Of a stretch of 31,170 bases of DNA, positions 9,066 through 20,352 are shown piece after piece. The DNA is taken from assembly GCA_001949185.1 (NCBI GenBank), contig BDGG01000007.1:347725-378894 (forward strand). Reading direction: 5' to 3'. A model generated the notes under the pieces. It had not been told where the DNA came from and ran no database searches. It saw only the letters and a list, made by a program, of their open reading frames with translations. Position 1 is the first letter of the stretch, and each line of letters starts with the position of its first letter. The position numbers were made by a program, and so were the translations under genes. This DNA is from Ramazzottius varieornatus (taxonomy: Eukaryota; Tardigrada; Eutardigrada; Parachela; Ramazzottiidae).

Positions 9066-10822
9066 ATGAACACTGAGAGTACGAAGGAGGATCTCGAGAT
9101 GGACGAAACTGAGAGAGAGTCGCTTGATGATGGTGATAACAGCCCTGCAGAGTCAGAAACTGATAACGACAACCCGGATCGTGTTCGACAAACTGGTGTC
9201 CAGTTGGAAGCAAGGTAACACTGCCAATCCCATAAGAGTAAATTCAAGCATGCTTAAAAATTAGAGCTCTAATATCAAAACTTGCAGCAAAATGATCATC
9301 AAAGATGTAGAAAGAGCTGTGAAGGAAAAGCGTTATATTGCTGTTGAAGCTGCTCCGTCCAAAAGAAGAAATGTAGCCAAGTTCTGGAGCTACTCTAGGA
9401 AGGTGCAGGATAAAGCCACGGGATGCCCTTTGAGTTACATCAGCTGCCTACGATGCCGCCAGATCTTCAAGCATTCGCGAACATCGTGTACCGTGGTGCA
9501 TAAGCGTCACATCAACACTTGTGGCCAAGCTAGCAATCAACCCTTTATCACTGGTTTTGCCTTTAGTACGTTGCCCAACTCCATCCGAAGTGGCTAAGCA
9601 CAAGGTATCGCAAGCTGTGCTCGGTACTGCGCGAGAGACAACAGGAGCTTTGAAGAAGTTAGGGGGAAAGGCTTCAAGGACCTGGTCGACGAAGTTATCG
9701 ACGTTACCTCCAAGTGCAACTCCTCCGGCAAATTTACAGCTCAAGAACTCTTGCCCCATCCAGCTACTGTTAGCAGATACATGGGGAAAGAAGCGGAGAG
9801 ATTGCGTCAGACGCTGCTAGCTGAAACGAGGCCGATTTCAACAATGCAGGGAGGTGGCATAACTTTGGATTTCTGGGAAGAGGAATACACCGAGACTTCA
9901 TATCTCGGTACGCTTAACCTTATGGCTTGCCTGGGTGCTTTCTTATAGCTCTATTGCACATGTAACTGATAGATCTATTGCAGGCATAACTGCACATTAT
10001 TTTAAAGGATGGGAGCTCGAAGAAAAGTTGCTGTTATGTGCTGAATGGGACACGATGGACCGGAAGATAGCAGAGATAGTTCGCGCGTTCCTGTTTCGCA
10101 AGCTGGCTACGATCAAGCTACTGCAATCGGAGCTTAGGAGTGTCATCTACGTTACCGATGCAGGCTCCAATGTCAAGGCAGCTTTTACGCTACGGAACAA
10201 GCCAGCCCCGAGTCGCATCACATGTGCTGGGCACCAGCTGAACACCGGTATCAGAAAGTGTTTCAACAGTAACCCAAAGTCCGAGTTCGTGATTCCTGCA
10301 GCCGCCATTCCTGCTTTGGACCTCCGGAATGAAGTAAAGAGCCTTGTCGAACACTGTAAAAGAGCGGCTATTGTGAAGCAGCTAAAGACCTCGCTGAAAC
10401 AAGAGTGTGATTAGAGGTGAACGTTATAAGAGCTCCGATAAATTTCTTGACAAAACAGTTTTGCTGATTCCTAATTTTGCAGGTGGAATTCAATGATCCA
10501 CATGTTAGCTTATGTACTCAGTGCGTATGATGAGCTATTAGTTGTGCTTTTGGAAAGAGAAGAGGCTGATTTGCTGCCAGACCGAGAAAAGGTCCAAGAG
10601 ATGCACGACTTGTTCGCGCCTGTGAAGCCTGCGACGGAAATCCTTTCCGCTTCTAAGACGCCAACCATCAATCTTGTGATTCCGGTCTACCACAACCTCC
10701 TCCAGCACTTCGAGCATATCCAGGCATCGGAACACGACGACATCAGAGCTTTTCAAGTCCATGCCTCAAATGTTGTTTCTGTTTCTGAGCTGTTTCAGAG
10801 TTGTTTAACATGCCAGTTTTGA
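9066..10822 (+). pseudogene. hAT-superfamily transposase with BED zinc finger, decayed
   Basis: Four exons can be joined in frame: 9066-9214, 9288-9907, 9984-10416 and 10483-10822, with GT..AG introns of 73, 76 and 66 bp. An acidic N-terminus leads to a BED-type finger (WSY...CLRC...H..TC). Then come the RDNRSFEEV/GKGF block, LLPHPATVSRYM, TLDFW and SYLGITAHY, where splicing intron 2 restores the hAT motif exactly, and RWNSMIHML. These belong to the hAT cut-and-paste transposase core. A TAA at 9595-9597 interrupts exon 2, and a TAG at 10412-10414 sits just before RWNS. The second could be avoided by an alternative donor at 10405. The C-terminal dimerisation region is not recognisable after 10822. 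The copy is therefore probably inactive; terminal repeats were not found. Confidence 0.75.
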
Positions 10823-11246
10823 ATTGTTGCCCGAGCAGTTTTTCGGTATAGTACCGCCAGTCCCAAATAGAGATGTGTTGTTTTACTGGACGCGATGCAT
10901 GGCTCGCTATCAGGGGTTAATTTCACTGCTTACATTAGGCGTCATGTAATCATCGCAATGGGTCATACGTCAAGAAATGGCAACCAATGCCACGCTGTGC
11001 AATCAAGGCAGATATCCACCGTAGTCCATATCATGATAGCATATCAAAGCATTATGCTCGTTACCAAAGCCTGTAAACTGGATTTAATTACTACAGCTAA
11101 AAATGTCATTTCACTATCCAAGCGAATAACTTCACTACTCGGCGAACGAATCGGTCCTCTACTTTTACTTCTTGCCTCATTCACATCCCGGTCACCACTT
11201 CCTCTTCTATCTATCGGAGGAGCTTGAACAGGGCATAAAACCTAAG
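10823..11246. other. no gene recognised; 5' side of the aminopeptidase
   Basis: This lies between the hAT remnant and the aminopeptidase ATG. No clear TATA box or conserved element is seen. It must contain the aminopeptidase 5' UTR and promoter if that gene is expressed. Confidence 0.4.
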
Positions 11247-14200
11247 ATGCAGCACAAAACCACGATGATTGCGAGGATAAGCGTAACGGTTCTGATAGCC
11301 ATGTTGCTGAGTATGGTTATTGCTTTTGGCGTTTTGTGGGGTCAAACTAAAAGCGAAGTGGCCGAGAAAGAGAAAGAAATTGCGGAACTATGGAAGCACA
11401 CTACCGTCCCATCAACGGGACCAGGTGGTAACAATGTAACGACCAAACCGATCACACCCGACACGCCGTTTCTTCGCCTGCCAACGCACATTTTGCCGAT
11501 CAATTACGGCCTGGATCTTCGAGTCTACCTGCCCTTTGATCAAACCGAAGAAAGCATGGGAAAAGCCTTCACGACGGTTGGCACTGTACGCATCCGACTG
11601 GTGCCGATGACTTCAGACGCAAGGAACATCACTCTGCATGCTCGAACTCGCGCGTCCGCCAGCTCGGGAAAAATAACATTCACGAGAGACAATGTCAAGC
11701 TGATGAGGGGAGCGGACAGTGTGGCCATCAGTAACGTGGACTTCCAACACTGGACCGTGGATGTCTTCGTGGTGGAAACTCAAGAACCACTTGTACAAGG
11801 GCAGGAATATATCCTGGTTGTGGAGAACTTTGAAGGGACTATTGCGAATGACAACCAAGGGCTGTACCGCAGCTCCTTCGAACGCAGCGGTGTCAAAAAG
11901 TGAGTAGCGCAAGCCTAAAAGTCGTATGAAAGTTGGCCGGTAGTGCTTCCGTGCTGTCAGTTACGTGGATCAGCGGTCCTTTCTCGATTAGGTACCTGGC
12001 GCTTACTCAGCTCCAGCCGTACAAAGCCCGACGCGTTTTTCCTTGCTTTGACGAACCGGCCTTCCGCAGCACGTTTGACATCACATTGCGACACGATGCG
12101 CGGTTCAACAACACCAGAAGTAACGGGGAGCGCAATCCCTCTTCGTCCGATACATTCGACGGCAAACAGTGGACTGTCCAGCCATTCCGAACATCGCCAA
12201 ATATGTCAGCTTATTTGGTGGCATTTCTCATTAGCGATTTCGGAAGCCGGGACGACGGAATTGCAGCAAAGCCAGTATGAGGCCACAACCGAAGAAGTTT
12301 TCTGTATGAATGTCTTTGTATCTAGTATTAACATCTGGCTCGCTTTTGACAGAATCGTATTTCCGCAATCGAAGATTTGCTGAAGAAGCACGACGACGCC
12401 AGATTCGCCTTGACACAAAGCAGACAAAGCCTTGCATATCTGGATGCGAGTTTTGGCCAGCCATATTATACCGACCACACAAAAATGGGTGCGCTACCGT
12501 AAACCATGGACATCCTTTTGCAGATTACCCTAACCTGCACTACGTTGTATGCTTTAGATCAAGCCGGAGTACCTGATTTCGACGTCGGAGGCATGGAGAA
12601 CTGGGGTATGATCCTATACCGGGAAGCCAGCTTACTGTACGAGCCAGGAGTATCGTCCGCTGACGTTAAGCGAAGCGGTGCCGCCGTTGTCAGTCACGAA
12701 TTAGCCCATATGATCTTTGGCGATCTGGTAACCTGCAAATGGTGGGACGATGCTTGGCTTAACGAAGGGTTCGCCAGGTTCTTCCAGTATGAGATATTGA
12801 ACAGTGTTGAGGGCACCAGCGTTTGGAACTTGGTAAGTTTGCTTGTCTATGTGCTGTATTACAGCAGTATACTTAAATTATTCTGGTCAGGCAACTGATT
12901 GTCCCGTAGCATATGGTTTGAAGAGTTAATCTTGTACCACAGGGTCCGCTGTTTTCTTACTGGGTTGTGCGGGAAGCTATGCAGAGAGACGCTTACAATA
13001 CCTCCCATCCCTTGTACGATCCGTCGGTAATCACGTTATCCGACATCGACGACATATTCGATGCCGTTACGTATACTAAGGTACACTATAGAAATAGTTG
13101 GACTTCTACAGCTTCTACATATAGACTGAAGTGTTGTTTGTTAAAATCACGTAGGGTGCATCGATATTGCATATGGTCAAAGGGACAATGGGAAGGGACA
13201 CGTTTTATTCGGCTATCCGGAAATACGTGGCTGAGTTCAGAATGAAGAATGTGGTTCACCAGGATCTGTTCAAACATCTAAGTGCAGAACCAGTTCCCGG
13301 CACCGGCAGCGTGGACTTCAATAATGCCCTGAAAACTTGGGTAGAGGAAAGCGGATATCCAGTCATCAAGTTGACGCGCCTCAATGGTACCGGTCCGGAT
13401 TCAGCTACCACCGGATCACAAATCCGTTTCCAGCAAACGCGCTTCCTAATGAGAACAGGGGCGACAAGAGCGAGTCACTTCGACCGGATCTGGCACATAC
13501 CTTTGACTTTGACGTCAGGTGAGAACGGAGCCATTGGTGGACCTACGCCCAGCGGACAGTATAAAGTTTGCTGGATCAAAACGAAAGAAGGTAAGGTAAA
13601 GAAGGCGCGAAAGAAGTGTATATCCACCTAACCCGCTGGACGTTTACTGATTCTGGCTCGATAACAGGGGACTTGTCAACAAATGGATGCCCACTCGACT
13701 TTGGTTTTCCCGCTCAGCCTCCTTACAGCACAAACGAAGATGCGCAGCGAAACTTTATTGTTGCAAACGTGCAGCAAACTGGATTCTACAGGGTCAACTA
13801 CGACGGCGAAAACTGGAAACGTATTAGTGAATTTCTTTCAAATCCAGTCCAGGTGAACTTTATAGACGAAGTAAGCCGAGGACAGTTAATTGACGATGCG
13901 TTCAACTTGGCGAGGTACGACATTAAAAATTTATCAGCAAATTAAACCAGATTTAAACCTTAGTTTTCCATAGAGCCGGTGAGTACAATCTGTCTTATGG
14001 AATCGTATTCGACCTCATAGACTATCTGAGGTACGAAACCCGATACGGTCCGTTCGCGTCGGCAATGGATAACCTGCGCTACTTGGATCAGATGCTTCGA
14101 GGAAAAACGGAAGACTATCAACCTCTCGTTGATTACATGAAAAAGCTCTTCCGAACCCTGTACCCGGACCCTGTTTCTAGCGTAAGACTATGGAACACAG

Positions 14201-15252
14201 CTACATGGGTGGATGATATCAATGAGAGTCAGTACACAAAGCTTCTTCTCGACAATGCCGTTATCGAAAATGCCTGCTTCTACGATCACCCTCAGTGCGT
14301 AGCCGAAACCAAAGAACGGTTCACAGTGTGGCGAGTCAGTGGAACTCAGCTGAGCTCACCGTAAGAAAGAACAATGGACGGTAGAGACGGTCACAGTGAA
14401 CTAATCAAGTGAACATATATATCATCCCACATTGCAAGTAATTCCAGTTTGTGGCAGGTATGCGACGGCTGCTGATGCCCAGCACCTTGTACTGAATTTC
14501 CCTCAAACAAAGAACATGATTTTATGCTACGGCATTCGAAATTCGGAAAATCAGATACTTGATTGGGAATATGTGAACGAAATGCACGACAAGGAAGCTT
14601 CGACAGATGCGAAGTCTTTCCTGTTGAGAGCACTTGCTTGCACCAAGAATGAAGGACTGCTTGACAGGTTAGTACGGACATCCAGTCAACGTGGCGGAAC
14701 GAAATGTTTTGTTTTATCAATCTGTGTTTGTTCTTTTCTAAGGCTGCTTGGTAAATCGGTGGATGGCACTGTTCGAGATCAAGACAAGAACTCAATTTTT
14801 TCTTACATCAGTCGATGGGAAGCTGGTGCTGTCAAAGCTTGGGAGTTCATCCAGAAGGAGGAGAACTGGTCTCGACTAGCCCGCAAGTATGTCTTCCCCC
14901 TTGGTCTTCGTCGGAGAAAGCGAGGCTAAAACCATCGCAACTTGACTTTCACGGTTACAGGGTCCACATTATCGCCGATGTCACAGCTGCTTTTAACACC
15001 GAAACACGACTGAGAGAGGTGGGTGCGCGTAGACCATCCAAGCTGGAAGAATTTTAAATCACAACTAAGTAGGAATTCTGCATCTTACTGTTCTAGCTCT
15101 ACGCACTGAACAAAAGGTATGGAGTAGGTACCTCCGAGGAAGATGCCTTCAAGAAAGCCATTGATAAGGTCCAAGCAAACATTGCATGGACGCACGCCAG
15201 CAAAGCCGAGGTTTTAGTTGAACTAAACAAGAGAAAATCTGCACCTACATGA
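11247..15252 (+). CDS. M1-family zinc aminopeptidase (aminopeptidase N-like), 12 exons
   Basis: Exons: 11247-11899, 11992-12274, 12353-12488, 12558-12832, 12943-13080, 13155-13590, 13668-13914, 13974-14360, 14458-14667, 14743-14886, 14961-15018, 15097-15252. All junctions are GT..AG and in frame; the total is 3123 nt, 1040 residues plus TGA. The N-terminus has a short cytoplasmic tail and one membrane anchor (residues about 10-31), so this is a type II ectoenzyme with an S/T-rich stalk. It should remove N-terminal residues from peptides outside the cell. Signatures: exopeptidase motif GGMEN at 368-372 (usually GAMEN), zinc site HELAH at 404-408 with the third ligand E427 (HEXXHX18E), and catalytic Y493 in TYTKGAS, 89 residues after the first histidine as in mammalian aminopeptidase N. 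The C-terminal ERAP1_C-like helical domain is complete through [12 protein letters not shown] 11247 is the first ATG in the frame. No disabling change was found, in contrast to its neighbours. Confidence 0.93.
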
Positions 15253-15399
15253 TCGTTTGGAAACAAAACATGTTTCACGTTATAACTCATGAATCATTTT
15301 GGTGACACTACCAAAATATCGTTGGAAGCTGATGGTAAAATTATTCTCAATATCAGTCGATCAAACAACATTCGGAACGAGTTTGATAAGTAATATACA

Positions 15400-17006
15400 G
15401 CGGGCGGACCCAAGGGCGGTCATCCGTCACACCAGAATCCGCCTGAGTGATACCTTTGATGTTTTCTGGCCGGAGCTTCACCATGAAGTTGCTTTCCGTC
15501 GGCGTGTTGAGAGTCAACTGCAATTTGTCGCTTTCAGACTTTAGGCAGACGCTACCGGGAAACGTTCTTGATCACAGGCTGCTCGACTGCTCGAGGTCCG
15601 CTAAACCACCAGGATCTGGATAACTTGACAGAGCCCTGCACTTGTGGTTTCGGTTTCTTTCCGTGCATGGTAGGCGTGCCCAGAAGACTGTGGCTGGTAC
15701 AAATTCAAATATCAGTAGTTATCGTTCTGCACGAAGACCAGAAGGACGTGGCACGCTTTGGGTGCCACATCAGCGTGTAGCATAATATGATTGTCCCAAG
15801 CGACTACTATTCCATGTCAGATGTGGTTGGGCGAGCAGACTGTAAGATCCTGTTTTATTCAGGTATCGCCAGTGGTGAAGCACAAACCACGGATGGACGC
15901 AAGGCGGCAAAGCGGCAGGTACCATGTCGGAAAGTCCCAGGTACCATGCTAAAGTAGGCCCGCCAAGCGGACGGAGGGAAGGGTAACCTACTGTTAAGCC
16001 GGCGGCCGATGCGGGGTTCAGCAACGCTGCTAGTAGATGGGTTTGGACCGGACGAGAACACTCTGATGGGGTTCGTAACATCAAGTTAACATCGTAATCC
16101 AATGCATAAGTGAGTGTAGAGATCACATCCCTGTTCATCGAGTTGTTAAAGGAACGGAGAGTTCATGCGAACATTGTTCGTGCTCACTGTCAGAAAGCTC
16201 CATCGGGAACCGGGCAAAGCATCGCGATGTTTTATCAGAGGGAATTTGATACCACATTGAGGTTGGGGTATATCTGTAAACATAATAACGAGGATATAAC
16301 TGTGAAAATCAGAGTCATGTCAGATTAAATCAGGCTGTTTTCATGGAATGTTAGTGAAGGGATTATACCGATCGAAATCCGCCCAAAGGTCAAGGGTGTC
16401 TTCCAAATTACTCAGTGCAATCGGGTCACTAAAATAATCTTACGTTAGCCAGTCGATGTAATATTCGACGTCGTCACGAAAGGTACCGTATCTGCGGATA
16501 GGCAGTTCCTGTTGACGGTGTAAGCTACACGAGATCTATAATTAGTTGTAATAAGTCGGTTACATCGAGGTTACTAACAAGTCCATGCGCATACCGGGTT
16601 CTGCAGCTGCATGAAATCTAACAGTGCTTTCGGAATCTTTTGGCTCTTCGGATACTGAGCCAACAATGGCGATCGCGGGGGGATCTTCTGAATCAGCAGT
16701 GGCGTTTGGGATGGTAGGAACGATGTTCACCAAAACATACAATTGGATTTAGTGGCGAGTTAACATTCGTGGTCGATGCAAATGCCGGGTTGATATTCGG
16801 TTCAGACTGTACATTGGTATGACACCGGTATAGTTGTCCTCTTCGTCATCCAACGTCACAAAGTCGCCAGCAGGGAATCATGGAGGGTCATAGTCGGGCA
16901 TTGTTGGATCATAATCCGTTTCCGTGGGATTATTTTCCGTCTGGGTGTTCCCGTCAGCAGCGGTTTGGGTCGTCACACTGACAGACAAGAGACTGACACT
17001 CAGCAT
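15400..17006 (-). pseudogene. decayed gene for a secreted or acidic protein, unidentified
   Basis: The minus strand holds several stretches that read like protein but are broken. An ATG at 17006 starts a hydrophobic leader, then T/D-rich sequence (TDYDPTMPDYDPP) runs into a TGA at 16880-16878. The same frame continues with an acidic stretch (LDDEEDNYTGV), meets a TAA at 16751-16749, then reads NATADSEDPPAIAIVGSV to a TAA at 16562-16560. Near 16490-16350 a frame gives VEYYIDWLT, a stop, then DPIALSNLEDTLDLWADFD. Near 15660-15430 another reads SESDKLQLTLNTPTESNF to a possible GTATCA donor. I do not recognise the family. It may be one secreted protein gene broken by stops and frameshifts, or several exons I have joined wrongly. 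Confidence 0.33.
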
Positions 17007-17193
17007 GCGGGATGTGGAATGGTCATCTCGTGTTGTTGGAAGTGACGTGGTGCGGTCAGTGGAGAAAGCGCCGGCGTCTCGTTTACGAGAAGTACATTGG
17101 AGAACGTTACGCGAATCTTGAACTCTATGGAAAATATTTATACAGACTCAAGCGTTATGCTCAATTGTTCGACCTTACAAACATACCAGATTT

Positions 17194-17480
17194 CCAGGCC
17201 GTCATCACTTTTCCTCGCCGAACTTTTATTCCTGGACGGAATAAGACGACGACGCGAAACTACTATGATCAAAACCGAAGAGTGAAATCGTAGTTTCCAA
17301 CAGATTTTGTTATGTTTAAGAAATATAACAATATACAGACTCTGTATCAGTTTTCGAAATATAACTAAATCTGTTGGAAACTACGATGCCACTTTTCAGT
17401 TTTGATCACACTGGTTTCACGCCATCGTCTCTTCCCGACCAGGCAGAGAATTTCGCCGAGAAAAAGTAAAGACAGGAAAC
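17194..17480. repeat. large imperfect palindrome with arms of about 120 bp
   Basis: The core arms 17287-17313 and 17361-17387 are 27 bp with one mismatch. Homology extends outward to about 17194 and 17480 at lower identity and inward to ATACAGACTCTGTAT centred at 17340. The outer arms keep a matching word order (CTCGCCGAA, GATCAAAAC, GTAGTTTCCAACAG). The structure could be a foldback transposon or a local inverted duplication. No target-site duplication was identified. Confidence 0.75.
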
Positions 17481-17952
17481 TCACCTCCTGTTTATTTCTA
17501 AAAAAATTCTGGTTTGGTGCGTCGAGGAGCTAAGCTCATGTGCTACGTGCTACTCAATCAGCTTAAGTTGACTATCTGAGTCGAGAAAATGAACATCCAA
17601 CCGTATCCATGTTTGACGTATAGTCAGCGGCGGCTGTTGCCAAGTCGGGCTGTACAGTCCATTTCCGGTTCGTAACACCAGAACCCGTCTCTGTGTGTAC
17701 GATTGATTTATCGACTGGCTGACGAGTTTTTAACAGCGCAAGCTAGAAGCGATTGAATGGCGCGAAAAAATCAATCATCTAGAGCGGCCTTTGCGAACAG
17801 CATTATGTTATAGATAAATATAGAATGCATTGCGTGTTTCTTGCTGGTGGATTCGTACATTCGGCGAAGGTTTTTGAGCAAGTCCTTGAGCGGGCTCGAA
17901 CGACATCTTCCATCCGGTTTTGTACCGCAGGAAAACCGAGCCGAAGCGCAAT
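17481..17952. other. no gene recognised
   Basis: This lies between the palindrome and the hAT-type MITE. Only short frames occur, with no repeat or splice-site pattern I can support. Confidence 0.45.
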
Positions 17953-18542
17953 GCTGTGATTAGGGTTGTTAACGGATGGATCAGACAGTCATCCGGATGG
18001 GATCAGATGCCAATCCGGATGGATCTGGAAAGCAGTCGGATGGATGGGTCTTCTGTCTGGATGATCCGGATCTTATCCGGATGAAAACTCGAAGCTTGGC
18101 TTAGAGACTTACAATGACACAACGTATTATAATTCGTAGGTTTTGACATGCTGTGTTGCCGGACAGCATAGACAATACAGTTTAAACATCCTCCGTCAAC
18201 ATAGTCTGCAAATACTCAAAAATTAAATCGTAAGACCTTAAATGACAAGACAGAGATTGCGTAAACAAAACCACGCTCAAAAGACAAGCTTGTAGGGAGA
18301 TTGCGAATTTCTGTCGGACTACCTGCTGGTGTTTGGACTGTTTGATCGCGCGTTAGTAGTTTTGGTTCTATCCGGATAGAAAGCCGGATGGATGGAGAGC
18401 TCATCCGGATCCCATCCGGGTGGATAGGATCTCTATCCGGTTAACAGCTGGATGGATAGAATGCCTATCCAATCCATCTTCTATCCGGCTTCATCCGGAT
18501 CCATCCGATGTCGGATTGGATATTAACAACCCTAGCTGTGAT
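17953..18542. mobile_element. hAT-type MITE with 8-bp target duplication and ATCCGGAT boxes
   Basis: The 574-bp element is 17961-18534. It starts TAGGGTTGTTAA and ends with the exact reverse complement TTAACAACCCTA. It is flanked by the direct 8-bp duplication GCTGTGAT at 17953-17960 and 18535-18542, the length hAT transposases produce. Seven exact copies of the palindrome ATCCGGAT plus several variants (ATCCGGGT, ATCCGGTT, ATCCGGCT) and many GGATGGAT words lie in the outer parts (17971-18086 and 18367-18512), leaving a plainer centre. By analogy with Ac/Ds subterminal repeats, these are probably transposase-binding sites. There is no coding capacity; movement would need a transposase supplied elsewhere. 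Confidence 0.9.
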
Positions 18543-18627
18543 ATAAAACAGGAACAATCAATATTTTCACATTATCGAAAAGATATTATAGCAAATTTTA
18601 CACATATCTCAAGTGGGATGTCACCCT

Positions 18628-19197
18628 TCAAATGACCAAACAGCCCACCCAGATCACAACTTCAGTGACACCAGTTAGTAGACAAAGCAGAACAAATAGA
18701 GCGACAAGAACGCCGATATCGATCGACGCCACTAACACCTGTTGCTCAGCGGAGTACGGCAGGGACAGGCCACACAGGGACAGACATCTGCAAAGAAGCC
18801 GATTATAGGCCCGCTTTTCCTTACAGAATCCTGCAATGCATCTTTATCTTACTGGTAACGTACCTTTGCGGCCGACAGTATTTGCCCTAATAGAGGATGT
18901 AAAGGTGTGGGCAGTGGCCGTTGTGGCTGTGAGGCAAGGCGTTGACGTTCAATCAGTGACTGACAAACGAAATGCAGGTGTGCGATCGGACGTCGTTATC
19001 GCTACGGTCGACGTAGACAACGATGGGGATTGTTCTGCCGTGAGATTGACGAATCGAGTGGATTTTAGGGTAGTTTGAACAAAAGCGATGTAGAAGTAGC
19101 GCGAGTATCGATCGGGACCTTGGTATCGCGCGGAAAGCATGGTCGTGGTGAAAACGGTGGGGTTTTCAGTCGTAACCGTCTGATTGCCTGGTACCAT
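18628..19197 (-). pseudogene. possible membrane or mucin-like protein remnant
   Basis: From ATG 19197 a minus-strand frame runs 82 codons, rich in T and S with N-linked glycosylation sequons. It meets a TGA near 18950 and continues in the same frame with STPCLTATTATAHTFTSS up to a GTACGT donor near 18865. Downstream, after a TTTGCAG acceptor near 18782, a frame to TGA 18630-18628 contains a strongly hydrophobic segment (DIGVLVALFVLLCLLTGV) typical of a transmembrane helix. The two parts do not join in phase with the sites I can see. This may be a broken type I membrane protein gene or chance. Family unknown. Confidence 0.25.
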
Positions 19198-19474
19198 GGC
19201 CGACGAACCTAAAGGAAACGCACCTTATGAACTCAGCGCTATCAAGAAGCAAATCCTTTTTGACTCACCTATTTCCCAGACGGGAATACATGTAGTGGAA
19301 TCGTCTACTTTTACCCATATATCTTTTTCTAAAGATACTTTGATCAGAGAAACAGTTGAGAAGGACACCCCAATTCGACTTACCGCATTGGCACGTGACG
19401 ACGTCCGTAAACTGGCGCAAGAAGATTATCAGATCACATCAGATTGGATTGTGGTTCAGGGGTACACTCTTTAA
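19196..19474 (+). CDS. hypothetical 92-aa protein or first exon
   Basis: ATG 19196 opens a 92-codon frame with no low complexity (starts MADEPKGNAPYELSAIKK) ending at TAA 19472-19474. A GTACAC near the end could act as a donor, so it may be exon 1 of a longer gene. The part PIRLTALARDDVRKLAQEDYQ loosely resembles the N-terminus of the RING protein 1 kb downstream (TIQLTITARKVLHAKYG), hinting at a duplicated or shared gene. I do not recognise a family. No signal peptide or membrane segment is seen. Confidence 0.35.
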   Translation: MADEPKGNAPYELSAIKKQILFDSPISQTGIHVVESSTFTHISFSKDTLIRETVEKDTPIRLTALARDDVRKLAQEDYQITSDWIVVQGYTL

Positions 19475-19814
19475 GTTGGGAAGAATTTCTCGTAAGACGC
19501 ACTTGCTTGGCGAAAACTCAATTTGGTCTCAAGTTCACTTGCTCGATACTAGCCATGGGTTTGCGGCTGAACTCAGGCCATTTGCTGAAGTCATTGTTTC
19601 GGCAATCAGCCAGTCCCCTTCGCATACGTTCACAACCTGTAGGACAGCTTTTTTGTACGGGATTCCCTAAGGCTGAGCCCAACAGCACATTCAGGAGCCG
19701 AAAGAGCCTCAAACTCAACATGCAGACAGCCGTACTTTGGCTAATTGTGGAAGAGCGAAATTTTGTGGAAGGGAAACTTGCAAACTGAACTGATTGGATT
19801 CGGTCCGGACTTAT

Positions 19815-19856
19815 GCCCAGCTGAAAACTACTCAGGCCCAGCTGAAAACTTCTCAT
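19815..19856. repeat. 21-bp tandem duplication
   Basis: Two adjacent 21-base units, GCCCAGCTGAAAACT(A/T)CTCA(G/T), differ at two positions. The stretch 19475-20352 around it has only short frames and no gene I can support. Confidence 0.6.
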
Positions 19857-20352
19857 ACCTGACGGTAGACAGTAAAAACGACGGTTTTCAGATGGATAAC
19901 CACCAACTCCGAACATCAGTCGTCGCGCTCACACGATTAGTAATGAGGACCGAGGGGAGGATCGAGCCGCGATGGCTTGCTTCAGAAGATCAAGGCCCTT
20001 ATCACCATCCTATATCATAGCCATCTGTATCTATGGACCTCGGTCTCGCTGTGACAGCCGACTCCGTAGAGCAGGCCTCGCAAAAGATATTGCCAGATTT
20101 ATTGTACCAAACGTTTTCATTCCTAACAAGAGAATAACAAAAGCTTTGCACCTTCCCAGTTTGCTCTCAGTGACATATTCAAGTGAACCACTTGCAGTCT
20201 TCCTTTCACTAATTCCACTTAGTACTCTTTTCTCTAACCCACCGTATTAAATCGTTATATTAAATAAAATCCTGCTTTCTTAGGGTGCCACGAACTTTAA
20301 AGAACACCTTGACAAGCGTTCGTGTAAACACCAGTGACATTTTTCATGTACC

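Noticed and set aside
12206-12482. Minus-strand frames within the aminopeptidase gene
   Set aside because: They are antisense shadows across introns and exons of a well-supported plus-strand gene.
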